NCBI GenBank assembly: GCA_963847965.1
Contig: CAWKCG010000048.1
Span: forward strand, 141,050-205,049
From: Palsa-504 sp963847965
GTDB taxonomy: Bacteria > Actinomycetota > Actinomycetes > Streptosporangiales > Streptosporangiaceae
Length of the DNA stretch: 64,000 nucleotides
Direction of reading: 5' to 3'
Part shown: piece by piece, positions 1 to 8,288 of the stretch
How the letters are laid out: the number at the start of each line of letters is the position of its first letter
Numbering within the stretch: position 1 is the stretch's first letter
The notes under the pieces: model-generated
Told to the model about the DNA's origin: nothing
The model's database searches: none
The model's input: only the letters and a program-made list of their open reading frames with translations
Made by a program: the position numbers and the translations under genes

Positions 1-2736
1 CCGGAAGAACCCGCTGATCCGGACGGTCACGTCGATCCGCGGCCGGCCGAGTTCATCGAGCGGGATCGGCTCCACCGCGGTCAGCCGACGAGACGCCTCA
101 TCCCAAACCGGCCGCACGCCGAGCAGCGCGAGCACCTCGGCCACGTCGTCGCCCGAGGTCCGCATCGACGCGGTACCCCAGACCGACAGGCCGACCGACT
201 CGGGGTAGGTTCCGGTGTCGGCCAGGTACCGCTCGAGCAGCGAGTCCGCCATCGCCTGGCCGGTCTCCCACGCGAGCCGGGACGGCACGGCGCGAGGGTC
301 GACCGAGTAGAAGTTGCGCCCGGTCGGCAGGACGTTCACCAGCCCGCGCAGCGGTGAGCCGCTCGGCCCGGCCGGGACGAACCCGCCGTCGAGCGCGTGC
401 AGGGTACGGCTGATCTCGTTCGTCGTTTCCGCGAGCCGGGGCACCACCTCCGTAGCGGCGAACGCGAGCACGGTGGCGACCTCAGGTGCCGTAGTTCCCA
501 GCGTGGCCTTGATGACGCCGTGGACCGCGGACGGGTCCCATCCGGCGGACTCCATGGCCTCGACGAGCATGCGGGCCTTGGCTTCGGCCTCGTCGGTGTC
601 CATCCGGTCGCCGGAGCGCTCGAGGAGCCCGAGTGCTTCTCGCAGGCCGGGAAGAGCCTGCGCCTGGCCAGCCCACATCTGCCTGGCCCGCAGGATGGCC
701 AGGACCAGGTCAACCCGCGTGGCACCGGCCGGCGCCGCGCCGAGCACGTGCAGCCCGTCCCGGATCTGGGCGTCCTTGATCTCGCAGAGCCAGCCGTCCA
801 CGTGCAGCAGGAAGTCGTCGAACTCCACGTCGTGCGGACGAGAGTCCAGCCCGAGGTCGTGGTCGAGCTTGGCGGCCTGGATCAGCGTCCAGATCTGGGC
901 GCGGATGGCGGGCAGCTTGGCCGGGTCCAGCGCCGCGATCTGCGCGTGCTCGTCCATCAGCGCTTCAAGCCGCGCGATGTCGCCGTAGCTGTCTGCCCTG
1001 GCCATGGGCGGGACGAGGTGCCCGATCAGGGTGGCGTGGGCGCGGCGCTTGGCCTGCGTGCCCTCGCCGGGGTCGTTGATGAGGAAGGGGTAGATGAGCG
1101 GGATGTCCCCGATGGCGGCGTCCGCGGCGCAGCCGGCCGACAGCCCGGAGGTCTTGCCGGGCAGCCACTCCAGGTTGCCGTGCTTGCCGACGTGGACCAC
1201 GGCGTGGGCCTCGAACTGATCCCGCAGCCAGTGGTACGCGGCGAGGTAGTGGTGGCTCGGCGGAAGGTTCGGGTCATGGTAGATCGCGACGGGGTTCGAG
1301 CCGAACCCGCGGGGCGGCTGCACCATCACCACGACGTTTCCGGCCCGCAGCGCGGCCAGGACGATCTCGCCATCGGGGTCGCGGCTGCGGTCGACGAACA
1401 GGTCGCCGGGCGGCGCGCCCCAGTGCTCGACCACGGCGCCCCGCAGTTCCGCGTCCAGGGTGGCGAACCAGGCCCGATAGTCCGCGGCACTGATCCGGAC
1501 CGGGTTGCCGGCCAGCTGGTCCTCGGTAAGCCAGTTTTCGTCCTGGCCGCCCGCGGCGATGATCGCGTGGATCAGGGCATCGCCGTCTCCCGTGGCCACG
1601 CCGGGGAGCTCATCATCGCCGCCGATGTCGTATCCGGCGTCGGCCATCGCGGCGAGGAGCCGGACGACCGACGCGGGGGTGTCCAGCCCGACCGCGTTGC
1701 CGATGCGCGCGTGCTTGGTCGGGTAGGCCGAGAGCATGATCACGACGCGCCGCTGTCCCGGCTCGACGTGGCGCAGCCGGGCGTGCTTGACGGCGATGCC
1801 TGCCGCCCGGGCGGTGCGCTCGGGGTCGGGGACGTAGCTGGTGAGGCCGTCCGGCCCGACTTCCTTGAACGAGAACGGCACGGTGATCAGCCGGCCGTCG
1901 AACTCCGGGATCGCGACCTGCGTGGCCGCGTCCAGCGGGGTCAGCCCCTGGTCGCTGCCGGCCCACTGGGCGCGCGGCGAGGTGAGGCACAGGCCCTGCA
2001 GGATCGGCACATCCAGGCTGGCCAGCGCGCCGATATCCCACTGCTCGTCGGCGCCGCCTGCCCCGGCCCCGGCGGGCACCATCCCGCCGGCCGCGAGCAC
2101 CGTCACGACGATCGCGTCCGCGGCGCGCAAGACCTCGATCAGCGCGGGCTCAGCCGTACGCAGCGATGAGCAGAACACCGGCAGTGCCCGTCCGCCGGCC
2201 TCCTCTACGGCATCGGCAAGGGCGCGCACGAAGCCGGTGTTCCCGGCGACGTGATGAGCGCGGTAGTACAAGATGGCGACGACGGGCCCGGACGGCGCCG
2301 ACGGCCTGGCGGACCGCTCGAGGACGCCCCAGGTGGGGGTGGCCGCGGGCGGCTCGAACCCCTCGCCGGTGAGCGCGATCGCATCCGACAAGAACCGCGC
2401 CAGCTGCAGCAGGTTCTCCGGGCCGCCGTGCGCGAGGTAGGCGTGCGCCTCCGCGACGACGCCGCCCGCAACGGTCGACAGTTGCATCAGCTCGGCGTCG
2501 GGTGTCGCCTCGCCGCCGAGCACGATCATCGGCACCCTGGTCGCCGCGATGGCGTCCAGGCCGTCCTCCCAGGCCCGCCGTCCGCCGAGGATCCGGACCA
2601 CGATCGCGGTCGCGCCCTCCAGCAGCGCCGGCAGATCCTCGACCGCGAGCCGCGCCGGGTTGGCCAGCCGGTAGCCGGCCCCGCTGGCCCGGGCCGACAG
2701 CAGGTCGGTGTCCGAGGTGGAGAGCAGAACGATCAC
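1..2736 (-). CDS. cobN: Aerobic cobaltochelatase subunit CobN (3' end outside the window)
   Basis: Large subunit of the ATP-dependent cobaltochelatase that inserts cobalt into hydrogenobyrinic acid a,c-diamide in the aerobic B12 pathway. The visible 912 codons begin at GTG 2736 (MIVLLSTSDTDLL) with AGGAG five bases upstream, and stay open to the window edge. Family motifs include AYHWLRDQFEAHAVVHVGKHG and GNLEWLPGKTSGLS around residues 500-530. CobN proteins are usually about 1200 residues, so roughly the last 280 are missing here. It points away from the rest of the cob genes, and no cobalamin riboswitch is visible upstream. The identity is firm; a magnesium-chelatase H subunit is unlikely given the surrounding cob genes. 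Confidence 0.95.
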   Translation of the reverse strand, partial: MIVLLSTSDTDLLSARASGAGYRLANPARLAVEDLPALLEGATAIVVRILGGRRAWEDGLDAIAATRVPMIVLGGEATPDAELMQLSTVAGGVVAEAHAYLAHGGPENLLQLARFLSDAIALTGEGFEPPAATPTWGVLERSARPSAPSGPVVAILYYRAHHVAGNTGFVRALADAVEEAGGRALPVFCSSLRTAEPALIEVLRAADAIVVTVLAAGGMVPAGAGAGGADEQWDIGALASLDVPILQGLCLTSPRAQWAGSDQGLTPLDAATQVAIPEFDGRLITVPFSFKEVGPDGLTSYVPDPERTARAAGIAVKHARLRHVEPGQRRVVIMLSAYPTKHARIGNAVGLDTPASVVRLLAAMADAGYDIGGDDELPGVATGDGDALIHAIIAAGGQDENWLTEDQLAGNPVRISAADYRAWFATLDAELRGAVVEHWGAPPGDLFVDRSRDPDGEIVLAALRAGNVVVMVQPPRGFGSNPVAIYHDPNLPPSHHYLAAYHWLRDQFEAHAVVHVGKHGNLEWLPGKTSGLSAGCAADAAIGDIPLIYPFLINDPGEGTQAKRRAHATLIGHLVPPMARADSYGDIARLEALMDEHAQIAALDPAKLPAIRAQIWTLIQAAKLDHDLGLDSRPHDVEFDDFLLHVDGWLCEIKDAQIRDGLHVLGAAPAGATRVDLVLAILRARQMWAGQAQALPGLREALGLLERSGDRMDTDEAEAKARMLVEAMESAGWDPSAVHGVIKATLGTTAPEVATVLAFAATEVVPRLAETTNEISRTLHALDGGFVPAGPSGSPLRGLVNVLPTGRNFYSVDPRAVPSRLAWETGQAMADSLLERYLADTGTYPESVGLSVWGTASMRTSGDDVAEVLALLGVRPVWDEASRRLTAVEPIPLDELGRPRIDVTVRISGFFR

Positions 2737-2791
2737 CGTAGCTCCTGTCCGAGGTCCGCCTGAATCGCGCAGCTTCCGAGGGCCGCCCATT

Positions 2792-2932
2792 CTAGCGTCG
2801 CGTGAGATGGCGCTTCGCCCGTCGGCGGCCGTCCCGGGTAACGGTGAAGAACTGCCCGTGCTCGACGGCATCCATGATCTCCCGCGACCTGGTCCGCAAG
2901 TCGCGCTGGGTAATCTCCGGGTAACCGTCCAC
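2792..2932 (-). pseudogene. Truncated Phd/YefM-type antitoxin relic
   Basis: A 46-codon reading frame from GTG 2932 that carries the N-terminal DNA-binding and dimerisation half of a Phd/YefM antitoxin: the motif ITQRDLRTRSREIMDAVEHG is followed by FFTVTRDGR. After DGR the frame becomes Arg-rich and stops. The neighbouring frame continues with a PTGE-like segment, as intact family members do (about 80-90 residues), so a frameshift has probably removed the toxin-binding C-terminus. No VapC, Doc or YoeB toxin gene lies next to it; the neighbours are cobN and a helicase. It could still repress an old promoter, but I read it as a remnant. Confidence 0.6.
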
Positions 2933-2987
2933 AGGCTGAGAATGGCACTGGGTGCTATACGGTGCTACGGCCAATTCTCCCGTTTGA

Positions 2988-5900
2988 TCACCTATCAAAT
3001 CCAGGCCTCAAGGACCTGGACAAGGTGTTGAAGTAGCGGTGCTTGGACCACGCTGCGTGGTCGCCGATGACGTAAAGACGGCGGCGTGCGCGGCTGACCG
3101 CGACGTTGACCAGATTGGGACGCTGAGCGGCCCACTGCTTCGCGCGCGGCTTGGCCGGGTTCCCGCCAAGGATGAACAGAACCACGTCGGACTCCATGCC
3201 CTGAGCGGCGTGCACGGTGCCGCCGCGAACGCCGGGGAATTCACGGAGCAGTTTCTCGATGCCATAGGCGACGTCGCGGAACGGGGAGACCACGAAGATC
3301 TGCCTCGCGTCGACGTCATACCTGGATCGCAGCGCCCCGAGCATCTTCCGGGCTTGCTCGCCCTCAGCGGGAATCCAGTGTCCTCGAGCACCGCCGGTCG
3401 CGGGAATATCTATCCATTGGCTGGGCGGTGCGGCCAAAGGTTCGCGCTGGCCCGAGACGCCGTACACCATCATCCCGCCGTACGCGATCGTGTTGGACAC
3501 GTCGAACATCGGCCGCTCGCAGCGCCGATGGACCCGCAGCGGCGCACCAACCCATACTTCGCCGCCGTCGCCGCGCAGGTAGGTGCCGTACCGGTTGGCC
3601 TCATCCGCCAGTCGCTGCGTGGAGGTGCTGCCCGGAAGCCACCATTCAGCGACGCCGGCGTGGGTGCGCAGCGCCTGCTGGGCGGTGACCGGGAGGGTCA
3701 CGACCGGCACGATCTGCTTTGGGTCGCCGACGACCACCACTCGCATGCATCGCCAGATCGCGCCGACCGCGGCCTGGGGAGCGGCCTGACCCGCTTCGTC
3801 GATGAACAACCAGCCAAGCGATTCGTGGCCGAGTTGGGAGAAGACGCGGGAGAATGAGGCAAGAGTCGTCGAGATCGCCGGAACTACGAAAAACAGGCTC
3901 TGCCATGCCGCCAGCACGGCGGCCGCTGGGGTGCCGAACGGAACGTCGCCGGTCAGGACATCCATGGCAGCATGAAGGCTCTGCCGCATCCGTTTCGGCT
4001 CCGCGGTCGCGAACTCCTGGTGCAGCCGCAGGGCGGCAAGGAATACCTTGGTCCGTGCGGCATTCCACTGCCAGTCGGTCCACGGCCCAGACAGCTCGCG
4101 CTGGTCCTCATCGGCGCCGGGGCCGGGTACGGCATCACCCCACCGGTCGACGGCCTCAGCGACCTGGTGTTCCATGACGGCAAGCCGCTCGGTCATCTCG
4201 GTCAGCATCGCGGCCAGCCGGTTCGCGGCTTCTTCTTCCACGCCCAGCTGGACCTCCAGGTGGCGGACGTGTGCGTGGGTATCGGCCAGGCGCTGCCGCG
4301 CGGCGGCAAGAGCCGCGGTGATCTCACGATCCGCCGCACGCCAGCCTCGCGCCGTAGGGCCCATGCCCAGCAGGCCCAGCAGGTACGCGACGAAGCCGGG
4401 ACGCTGCAGCTGATGGGCCTCCGCGGCGCCCTGGGCCTGGCCGACGGCGTGCCGGTCCTGGGCAAGTCCGCCGCGAGCCGTAGCGAGTTCGGCACTGATC
4501 TCGGAGCGCCGGGACTCGGCGCCGGACTGCTGGACGCGGAGGGCCTCGATGTTCTCCCGCGCTGCGGGGAGTCCGGTCATGATCTGATGCACCACAGCCC
4601 GTTCCGCGCGAAGGTGTTCTTCATCGCGGAGCGCGGCGCGGAAGGCTTGCACGGCGGTCGGCCAGTCGGCGAGCGGAGCCCGCTCATACCCCTTGAGGAT
4701 GTCCTGGAAGCCTATGACCCCGGCCTTTTTGTCGCCAAACCAGAATGAGTCGGCAAACTTGATCCGGTTGGATTTCCGGCCGAGGCGGGCCGCGACCATG
4801 CCCCAGGCGTCGATTTTCTGCGCCGGATCGTTGCCGCTATTGAGGACCGTCGTCGCGAGCTCTGGGTAGTAGCTGGCTTCTTCGCAGTCGATTGCATTGC
4901 GTCCGGGGATTTCCCTGGAGATGTTCTCGGCCGCGACATTGTTATAGGAGGCGACGATGATCTCGAATCCAGTAAGCATCTCGTCCCATCCCCATATTGT
5001 GCGTATGTGATTCCCGGACATCCATTGATAGCGGGTCCGGAACGCATCTTCGGGTTTATCAAGCTCGGCCAGGCGAATGGCCCGTTTTACCACGACTGCC
5101 GCGATCAGCTCTCGCAGCATCGTTGTCTTCCCGGTGCCGGGCGGGCCGTTCACCGCGAACAGTCCCGGCTGCTGCTCAAGCGTGCCGAGGATGGTGTTGA
5201 TCGCGAACTGCTGGCTTAGCGCCAAAGGCTGGCCGGGATTGGCCGGCCAGCGTCCGCTTGGGGTACGGTCCGGGGCGACATGGTGGTCGACGACGTCTGG
5301 GCGGGCGCGGAGGTTGACGCGATCAGCCTTGCTCGCCGGACCGTTCAGGTATGCGGTGAGAGCGGTGCCACGTCTGGCTGCGTCAGCTACCTTGGCCAGG
5401 TCCGTGGCGAAGAAGCTGTTCAGGAAGGCCGAGCCGTCCACAGAGAATTCGCGCTTGCGGCCGATCAGGACGCTCTCGACCCGGAGACCTGCGGGGTCGA
5501 GGACAGCCTGGATATTGTATTGCTCGATGACAGAGTCGATTAATGCGTGCAGGGTGCCAGTGTCAACCGGGCGGCCGACGTCGTGGCCCTGAGCGCTTAG
5601 TTCCGCGGCTCTAGTGTCGTGTTCGGAAGGGCTCACCGTGGCCAGGAATTTCAGGCGACAGGCCGCCTCCGCCTCTTCGAAGCCATCCAGCCATTCCGTC
5701 TTCGTCGGGCCGGGGTCGATAAGGCGGCCGGTCGCCCACGCGCAGCTGGCGAACTCCTCGGTACCGAGCAACGGGCGGCCTTCGTCAGTGAAGGTGGCGG
5801 CGAACAAAGCCGTGATGCCTGGCCTGCGGGCATCGAAGCTCTCCGGGTCCTTGCCGAAGACGTCTTCGAGCAAGTCGCGGACCTTTCCCAGGTCGAAGAG

Positions 5901-6101
5901 GCCGCCGTAGACGGTGTGCCGCCAGACCTGCTTGTCGCCGAGCTCGATGTCGCCGAGTCGATGACCAGCCTCCCAGGGCAACAGGCCAGTCTCCCCGACG
6001 TCTTCCACGTACTTGTCAGGGCTGATCTCGGGAACGGCCTGCGGGCTGAAGAGCTCGACGGCGCGCCAGAAGCGGAGAACCTCCGCCTGTTCGTCGCTCA
6101 T
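2988..6101 (-). CDS. Large SF1 (Upf1/DNA2-like) helicase/ATPase with central coiled coil
   Basis: A 1037-residue superfamily 1 helicase. Walker A is NGPPGTGKTT near residue 319, Walker B FIDEAGQAAP near 766, motif III-like VVVGDPKQIVPV near 790, motif V-like TVHAAQGMESD near 963 and motif VI NVAVSRARRRLYVIGD near 995, the set found in AAA_11/AAA_12 (Upf1/DNA2) enzymes. Between the two RecA halves is a long Ala/Arg/Glu-rich segment (about residues 500-680) with heptad character and a short hydrophobic patch (FVAYLLGLLGMG). The first ~270 residues match no domain I recognise. No nuclease or methylase partner lies next to it. Substrate is unknown; DNA repair, RNA processing or phage defence are all possible. 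Confidence 0.8.
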   Translation of the reverse strand: MSDEQAEVLRFWRAVELFSPQAVPEISPDKYVEDVGETGLLPWEAGHRLGDIELGDKQVWRHTVYGGLFDLGKVRDLLEDVFGKDPESFDARRPGITALFAATFTDEGRPLLGTEEFASCAWATGRLIDPGPTKTEWLDGFEEAEAACRLKFLATVSPSEHDTRAAELSAQGHDVGRPVDTGTLHALIDSVIEQYNIQAVLDPAGLRVESVLIGRKREFSVDGSAFLNSFFATDLAKVADAARRGTALTAYLNGPASKADRVNLRARPDVVDHHVAPDRTPSGRWPANPGQPLALSQQFAINTILGTLEQQPGLFAVNGPPGTGKTTMLRELIAAVVVKRAIRLAELDKPEDAFRTRYQWMSGNHIRTIWGWDEMLTGFEIIVASYNNVAAENISREIPGRNAIDCEEASYYPELATTVLNSGNDPAQKIDAWGMVAARLGRKSNRIKFADSFWFGDKKAGVIGFQDILKGYERAPLADWPTAVQAFRAALRDEEHLRAERAVVHQIMTGLPAARENIEALRVQQSGAESRRSEISAELATARGGLAQDRHAVGQAQGAAEAHQLQRPGFVAYLLGLLGMGPTARGWRAADREITAALAAARQRLADTHAHVRHLEVQLGVEEEAANRLAAMLTEMTERLAVMEHQVAEAVDRWGDAVPGPGADEDQRELSGPWTDWQWNAARTKVFLAALRLHQEFATAEPKRMRQSLHAAMDVLTGDVPFGTPAAAVLAAWQSLFFVVPAISTTLASFSRVFSQLGHESLGWLFIDEAGQAAPQAAVGAIWRCMRVVVVGDPKQIVPVVTLPVTAQQALRTHAGVAEWWLPGSTSTQRLADEANRYGTYLRGDGGEVWVGAPLRVHRRCERPMFDVSNTIAYGGMMVYGVSGQREPLAAPPSQWIDIPATGGARGHWIPAEGEQARKMLGALRSRYDVDARQIFVVSPFRDVAYGIEKLLREFPGVRGGTVHAAQGMESDVVLFILGGNPAKPRAKQWAAQRPNLVNVAVSRARRRLYVIGDHAAWSKHRYFNTLSRSLRPGFDR

Positions 6102-6460
6102 GTTGTCCTATCGCACTCCGGCTTTCTGCTGACCATATCGTTCGTTCCCCGTTACAGAATGGAACGGATCAGCACAGCCACCGGGTTCGGTCATACAGTG
6201 CGCAACACTTCGGTCGGCGAGAGGCTGGCGGTCCGCATCGACGGGTCCAGTGGGGTCCAGTGGTCTCTACCGCTCGTAGGATCTGATGGCTCTTTTCGGT
6301 AGAGTGTCACATTCATTGGCCAGAAACTGTATCTACTACGAAATCTTAAGCGAATTACGGGGCTAGCGGGACGGGTGGGACTCCCAGGTGGTCTGCGGGC
6401 GGCTAGTGTCGCAGGTCCGCCCTGCGGACGGGCCACCGGGCGTCGGCGTAGAATCCGCGC
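6102..6460. other. Divergent intergenic region between helicase and cobG
   Basis: No credible gene. It is less G+C-rich than its surroundings. It holds two back-to-back copies of GGGTCCAGTG (6243-6252, 6253-6262) and an inverted repeat CTCTACCG (6265-6272) / CGGTAGAG (6297-6304). The cobG promoter hexamer lies at its right end. No cobalamin-riboswitch core is present. Confidence 0.6.
6449..6454 (+). promoter_or_regulatory. Leaderless -10 hexamer for cobG
   Basis: TAGAAT lies exactly six bases before GTG 6461 and no Shine-Dalgarno is present, so transcription probably starts at the start codon. Confidence 0.55.
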
Positions 6461-7660
6461 GTGCCCGCGATCAGTCCCGCCGACCGCCCCTTCGTCGGCC
6501 ACGCCGCGGACGACCGCTGCCCCGGGGTGCTGCGCCTGGCCGTGGCGGCCGACGGACAGCTGGCCCGGGTCCGGCTGCCCGGAGGGCTGATCGGCGCCGG
6601 GCAGATGCGGGTGCTGGCGCGACTGGCGGACGAACTGGGCGACGGCCGGGTGAAACTGACCTCCCGCGGCAATCTGCAGCTGCGGGCGCTGGCGGCGGAT
6701 GCCGCCGGCCCGCTCACGGATCAGCTCACCCGGGCGGGGCTGCTGCCGTCGCTGACCCACGACCGGGTGCGCAACGTGCTCGCCTCGCCGCTAGCCGGCC
6801 TCGACGGCGGGACCGACCTGACCGCCATCGTCCACGCCCTCGACACCGCGCTCTGCGCGCGGCCGCGGCTGGCGGAGTTGTCCGGCCGCTTCCTGTTCGC
6901 GGCGGACGACGGGCGTGGCGACGTGGCCAACCTCGGCGCCAACGTCGTCGCCCACGTACGGCCGGATGGCGCGATAGTCAACGGGCTCGCGGTGGCTCAA
7001 GGCGGCGTCGAGGATGACGCTGCCACCGGCGCTGTGGTGACCGTGATGCTCGCGTTCGCCGAGGCGTTCCTTGACGAGGCATTGACTCAAGGTGGCACGG
7101 CATGGCGGATCGCCGATCTCGCCGACGGGCCCGAGCGCCTCCGCGCCGCCGTCGCCGCACGCCACCAACTGCCCGTCGCTCCGCCGCCCGCCGCTCCGCC
7201 GTCGCCCGCTGCCCGGCCCGCCGGGGCCGCCGCCCGGCCGGTCGGCATCGTCGGGCCCACCAGCACCGCTGCCGTGCTGCTCGCTCCGCTCGGGCGCCTG
7301 ACCGGCGCGCAGCTGACCTGGCTCGCCGGCAGGGTCACCGGACGGCCGGCCCGGATCACCCCGTGGCGCAGCGTCGTGCTGCCGGACCTGCCCGACGCGG
7401 CCGGGGTACTGCGCGATGCCGCACGCCTCGGGTTCGGGGTTGACGCCGCCTCACCGTGGCTGCGCCTTTCTGCGTGTACCGGCCGGCCGGGCTGCGCGAG
7501 CGCGCTGGCCGACGTGCAGGCCGACGCGGCGGGGTTCGCGGCGCGCTGGCCGGAGCGGATCGTCCACGTCAGCGGGTGCGCCCGGCACTGCGGCCGGCCC
7601 GCCGCCACCCAGGTCGACGTGACCGCCACCAGCGAGGGATACCAGGTTGCCGGAATTTGA
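6461..7660 (+). CDS. cobG: Precorrin-3B synthase
   Basis: O2-dependent monooxygenase that converts precorrin-3A to precorrin-3B, the step that defines the aerobic pathway. The 399-residue protein has the nitrite/sulfite-reductase ferredoxin-like half early (RVKLTSRGNLQLRAL) and the Fe-S/sirohaem-type cysteine pattern late: SACTGRPGC followed by HVSGCARHCG. A Pro/Ala linker lies near residue 240. GTG 6461 is chosen because it starts the conserved region and sits six bases after TAGAAT. Its end overlaps cobH by 14 bases, so the two are co-translated. Confidence 0.93.
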   Translation: MPAISPADRPFVGHAADDRCPGVLRLAVAADGQLARVRLPGGLIGAGQMRVLARLADELGDGRVKLTSRGNLQLRALAADAAGPLTDQLTRAGLLPSLTHDRVRNVLASPLAGLDGGTDLTAIVHALDTALCARPRLAELSGRFLFAADDGRGDVANLGANVVAHVRPDGAIVNGLAVAQGGVEDDAATGAVVTVMLAFAEAFLDEALTQGGTAWRIADLADGPERLRAAVAARHQLPVAPPPAAPPSPAARPAGAAARPVGIVGPTSTAAVLLAPLGRLTGAQLTWLAGRVTGRPARITPWRSVVLPDLPDAAGVLRDAARLGFGVDAASPWLRLSACTGRPGCASALADVQADAAGFAARWPERIVHVSGCARHCGRPAATQVDVTATSEGYQVAGI

Positions 7661-8288
7661 CTACGTCCGCGACGGCGCGGAGATCTACCGCCGTTCGTTC
7701 GCCACGATCAGGGCCGAGGCGGACCTGTCCCGTTTCGCGGCCGACGTGGCGCAGGTCGTAGTCCGGATGATCCACTCCTGCGGCATGACCGATCTCCCGC
7801 GCGACATCGCCTACAGCGCCGGCGTGGTCCAGCGGGCGCGGGCCGCGCTGCGGGACGGGGCGCCGATCCTGTGCGACGCGCAGATGGTCGCCGCCGGGAT
7901 CACCCGGTCGCGGCTGCCCGCCGATAACGAGGTGGTCTGCACGCTGGGCGACCCGGCCACGGTCGCGCTCGCGGCGCAGCTAGGGACGACGCGGTTGGCC
8001 GCCGCGGTCGACCTCTGGGCCGAACGCCTGGACGGAGCCGTCGTGGTGATCGGCAACGCCCCGACCGCGCTGTTCCGCCTGCTGGAGGTCACAGGGCCGG
8101 AAAGCACAGGCATGCCCGGGCTGCGCCCGGCGGCGGTGATCGGCATCCCGGTCGGCTTCGTCGGCGCCGCGGAGTCGAAGCAGGCGCTGGCGGCATCTGG
8201 TCTTGAGCACCTCGTGGTGCACGGCCGCCGCGGCGGCAGCGCGATGGCCGTCGCTGCTGTCAACGCGATAGCGAGCGAGGCCGAATGA
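7647..8288 (+). CDS. cobH: Precorrin-8X methylmutase
   Basis: Moves the C-11 methyl group to C-12 in precorrin-8X to give hydrogenobyrinic acid. It has 213 residues, normal for CobH/CbiC. The catalytic histidine is His43 in MIHSCGM, and later segments such as ILCDAQMVAAGI and IGNAPTALFRLLE are typical. The start is TTG 7647 inside the end of cobG; the stop overlaps the next gene as ATGA. The gene is second in the cobG-cobH-cobIJ run. Confidence 0.94.
   Translation: MPEFDYVRDGAEIYRRSFATIRAEADLSRFAADVAQVVVRMIHSCGMTDLPRDIAYSAGVVQRARAALRDGAPILCDAQMVAAGITRSRLPADNEVVCTLGDPATVALAAQLGTTRLAAAVDLWAERLDGAVVVIGNAPTALFRLLEVTGPESTGMPGLRPAAVIGIPVGFVGAAESKQALAASGLEHLVVHGRRGGSAMAVAAVNAIASEAE

Noticed and set aside
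6102..6460. tRNA or cobalamin riboswitch in the spacer before cobG
   Set aside because: No cloverleaf with a GTTCGA-type T-loop and no B12-box core could be found.
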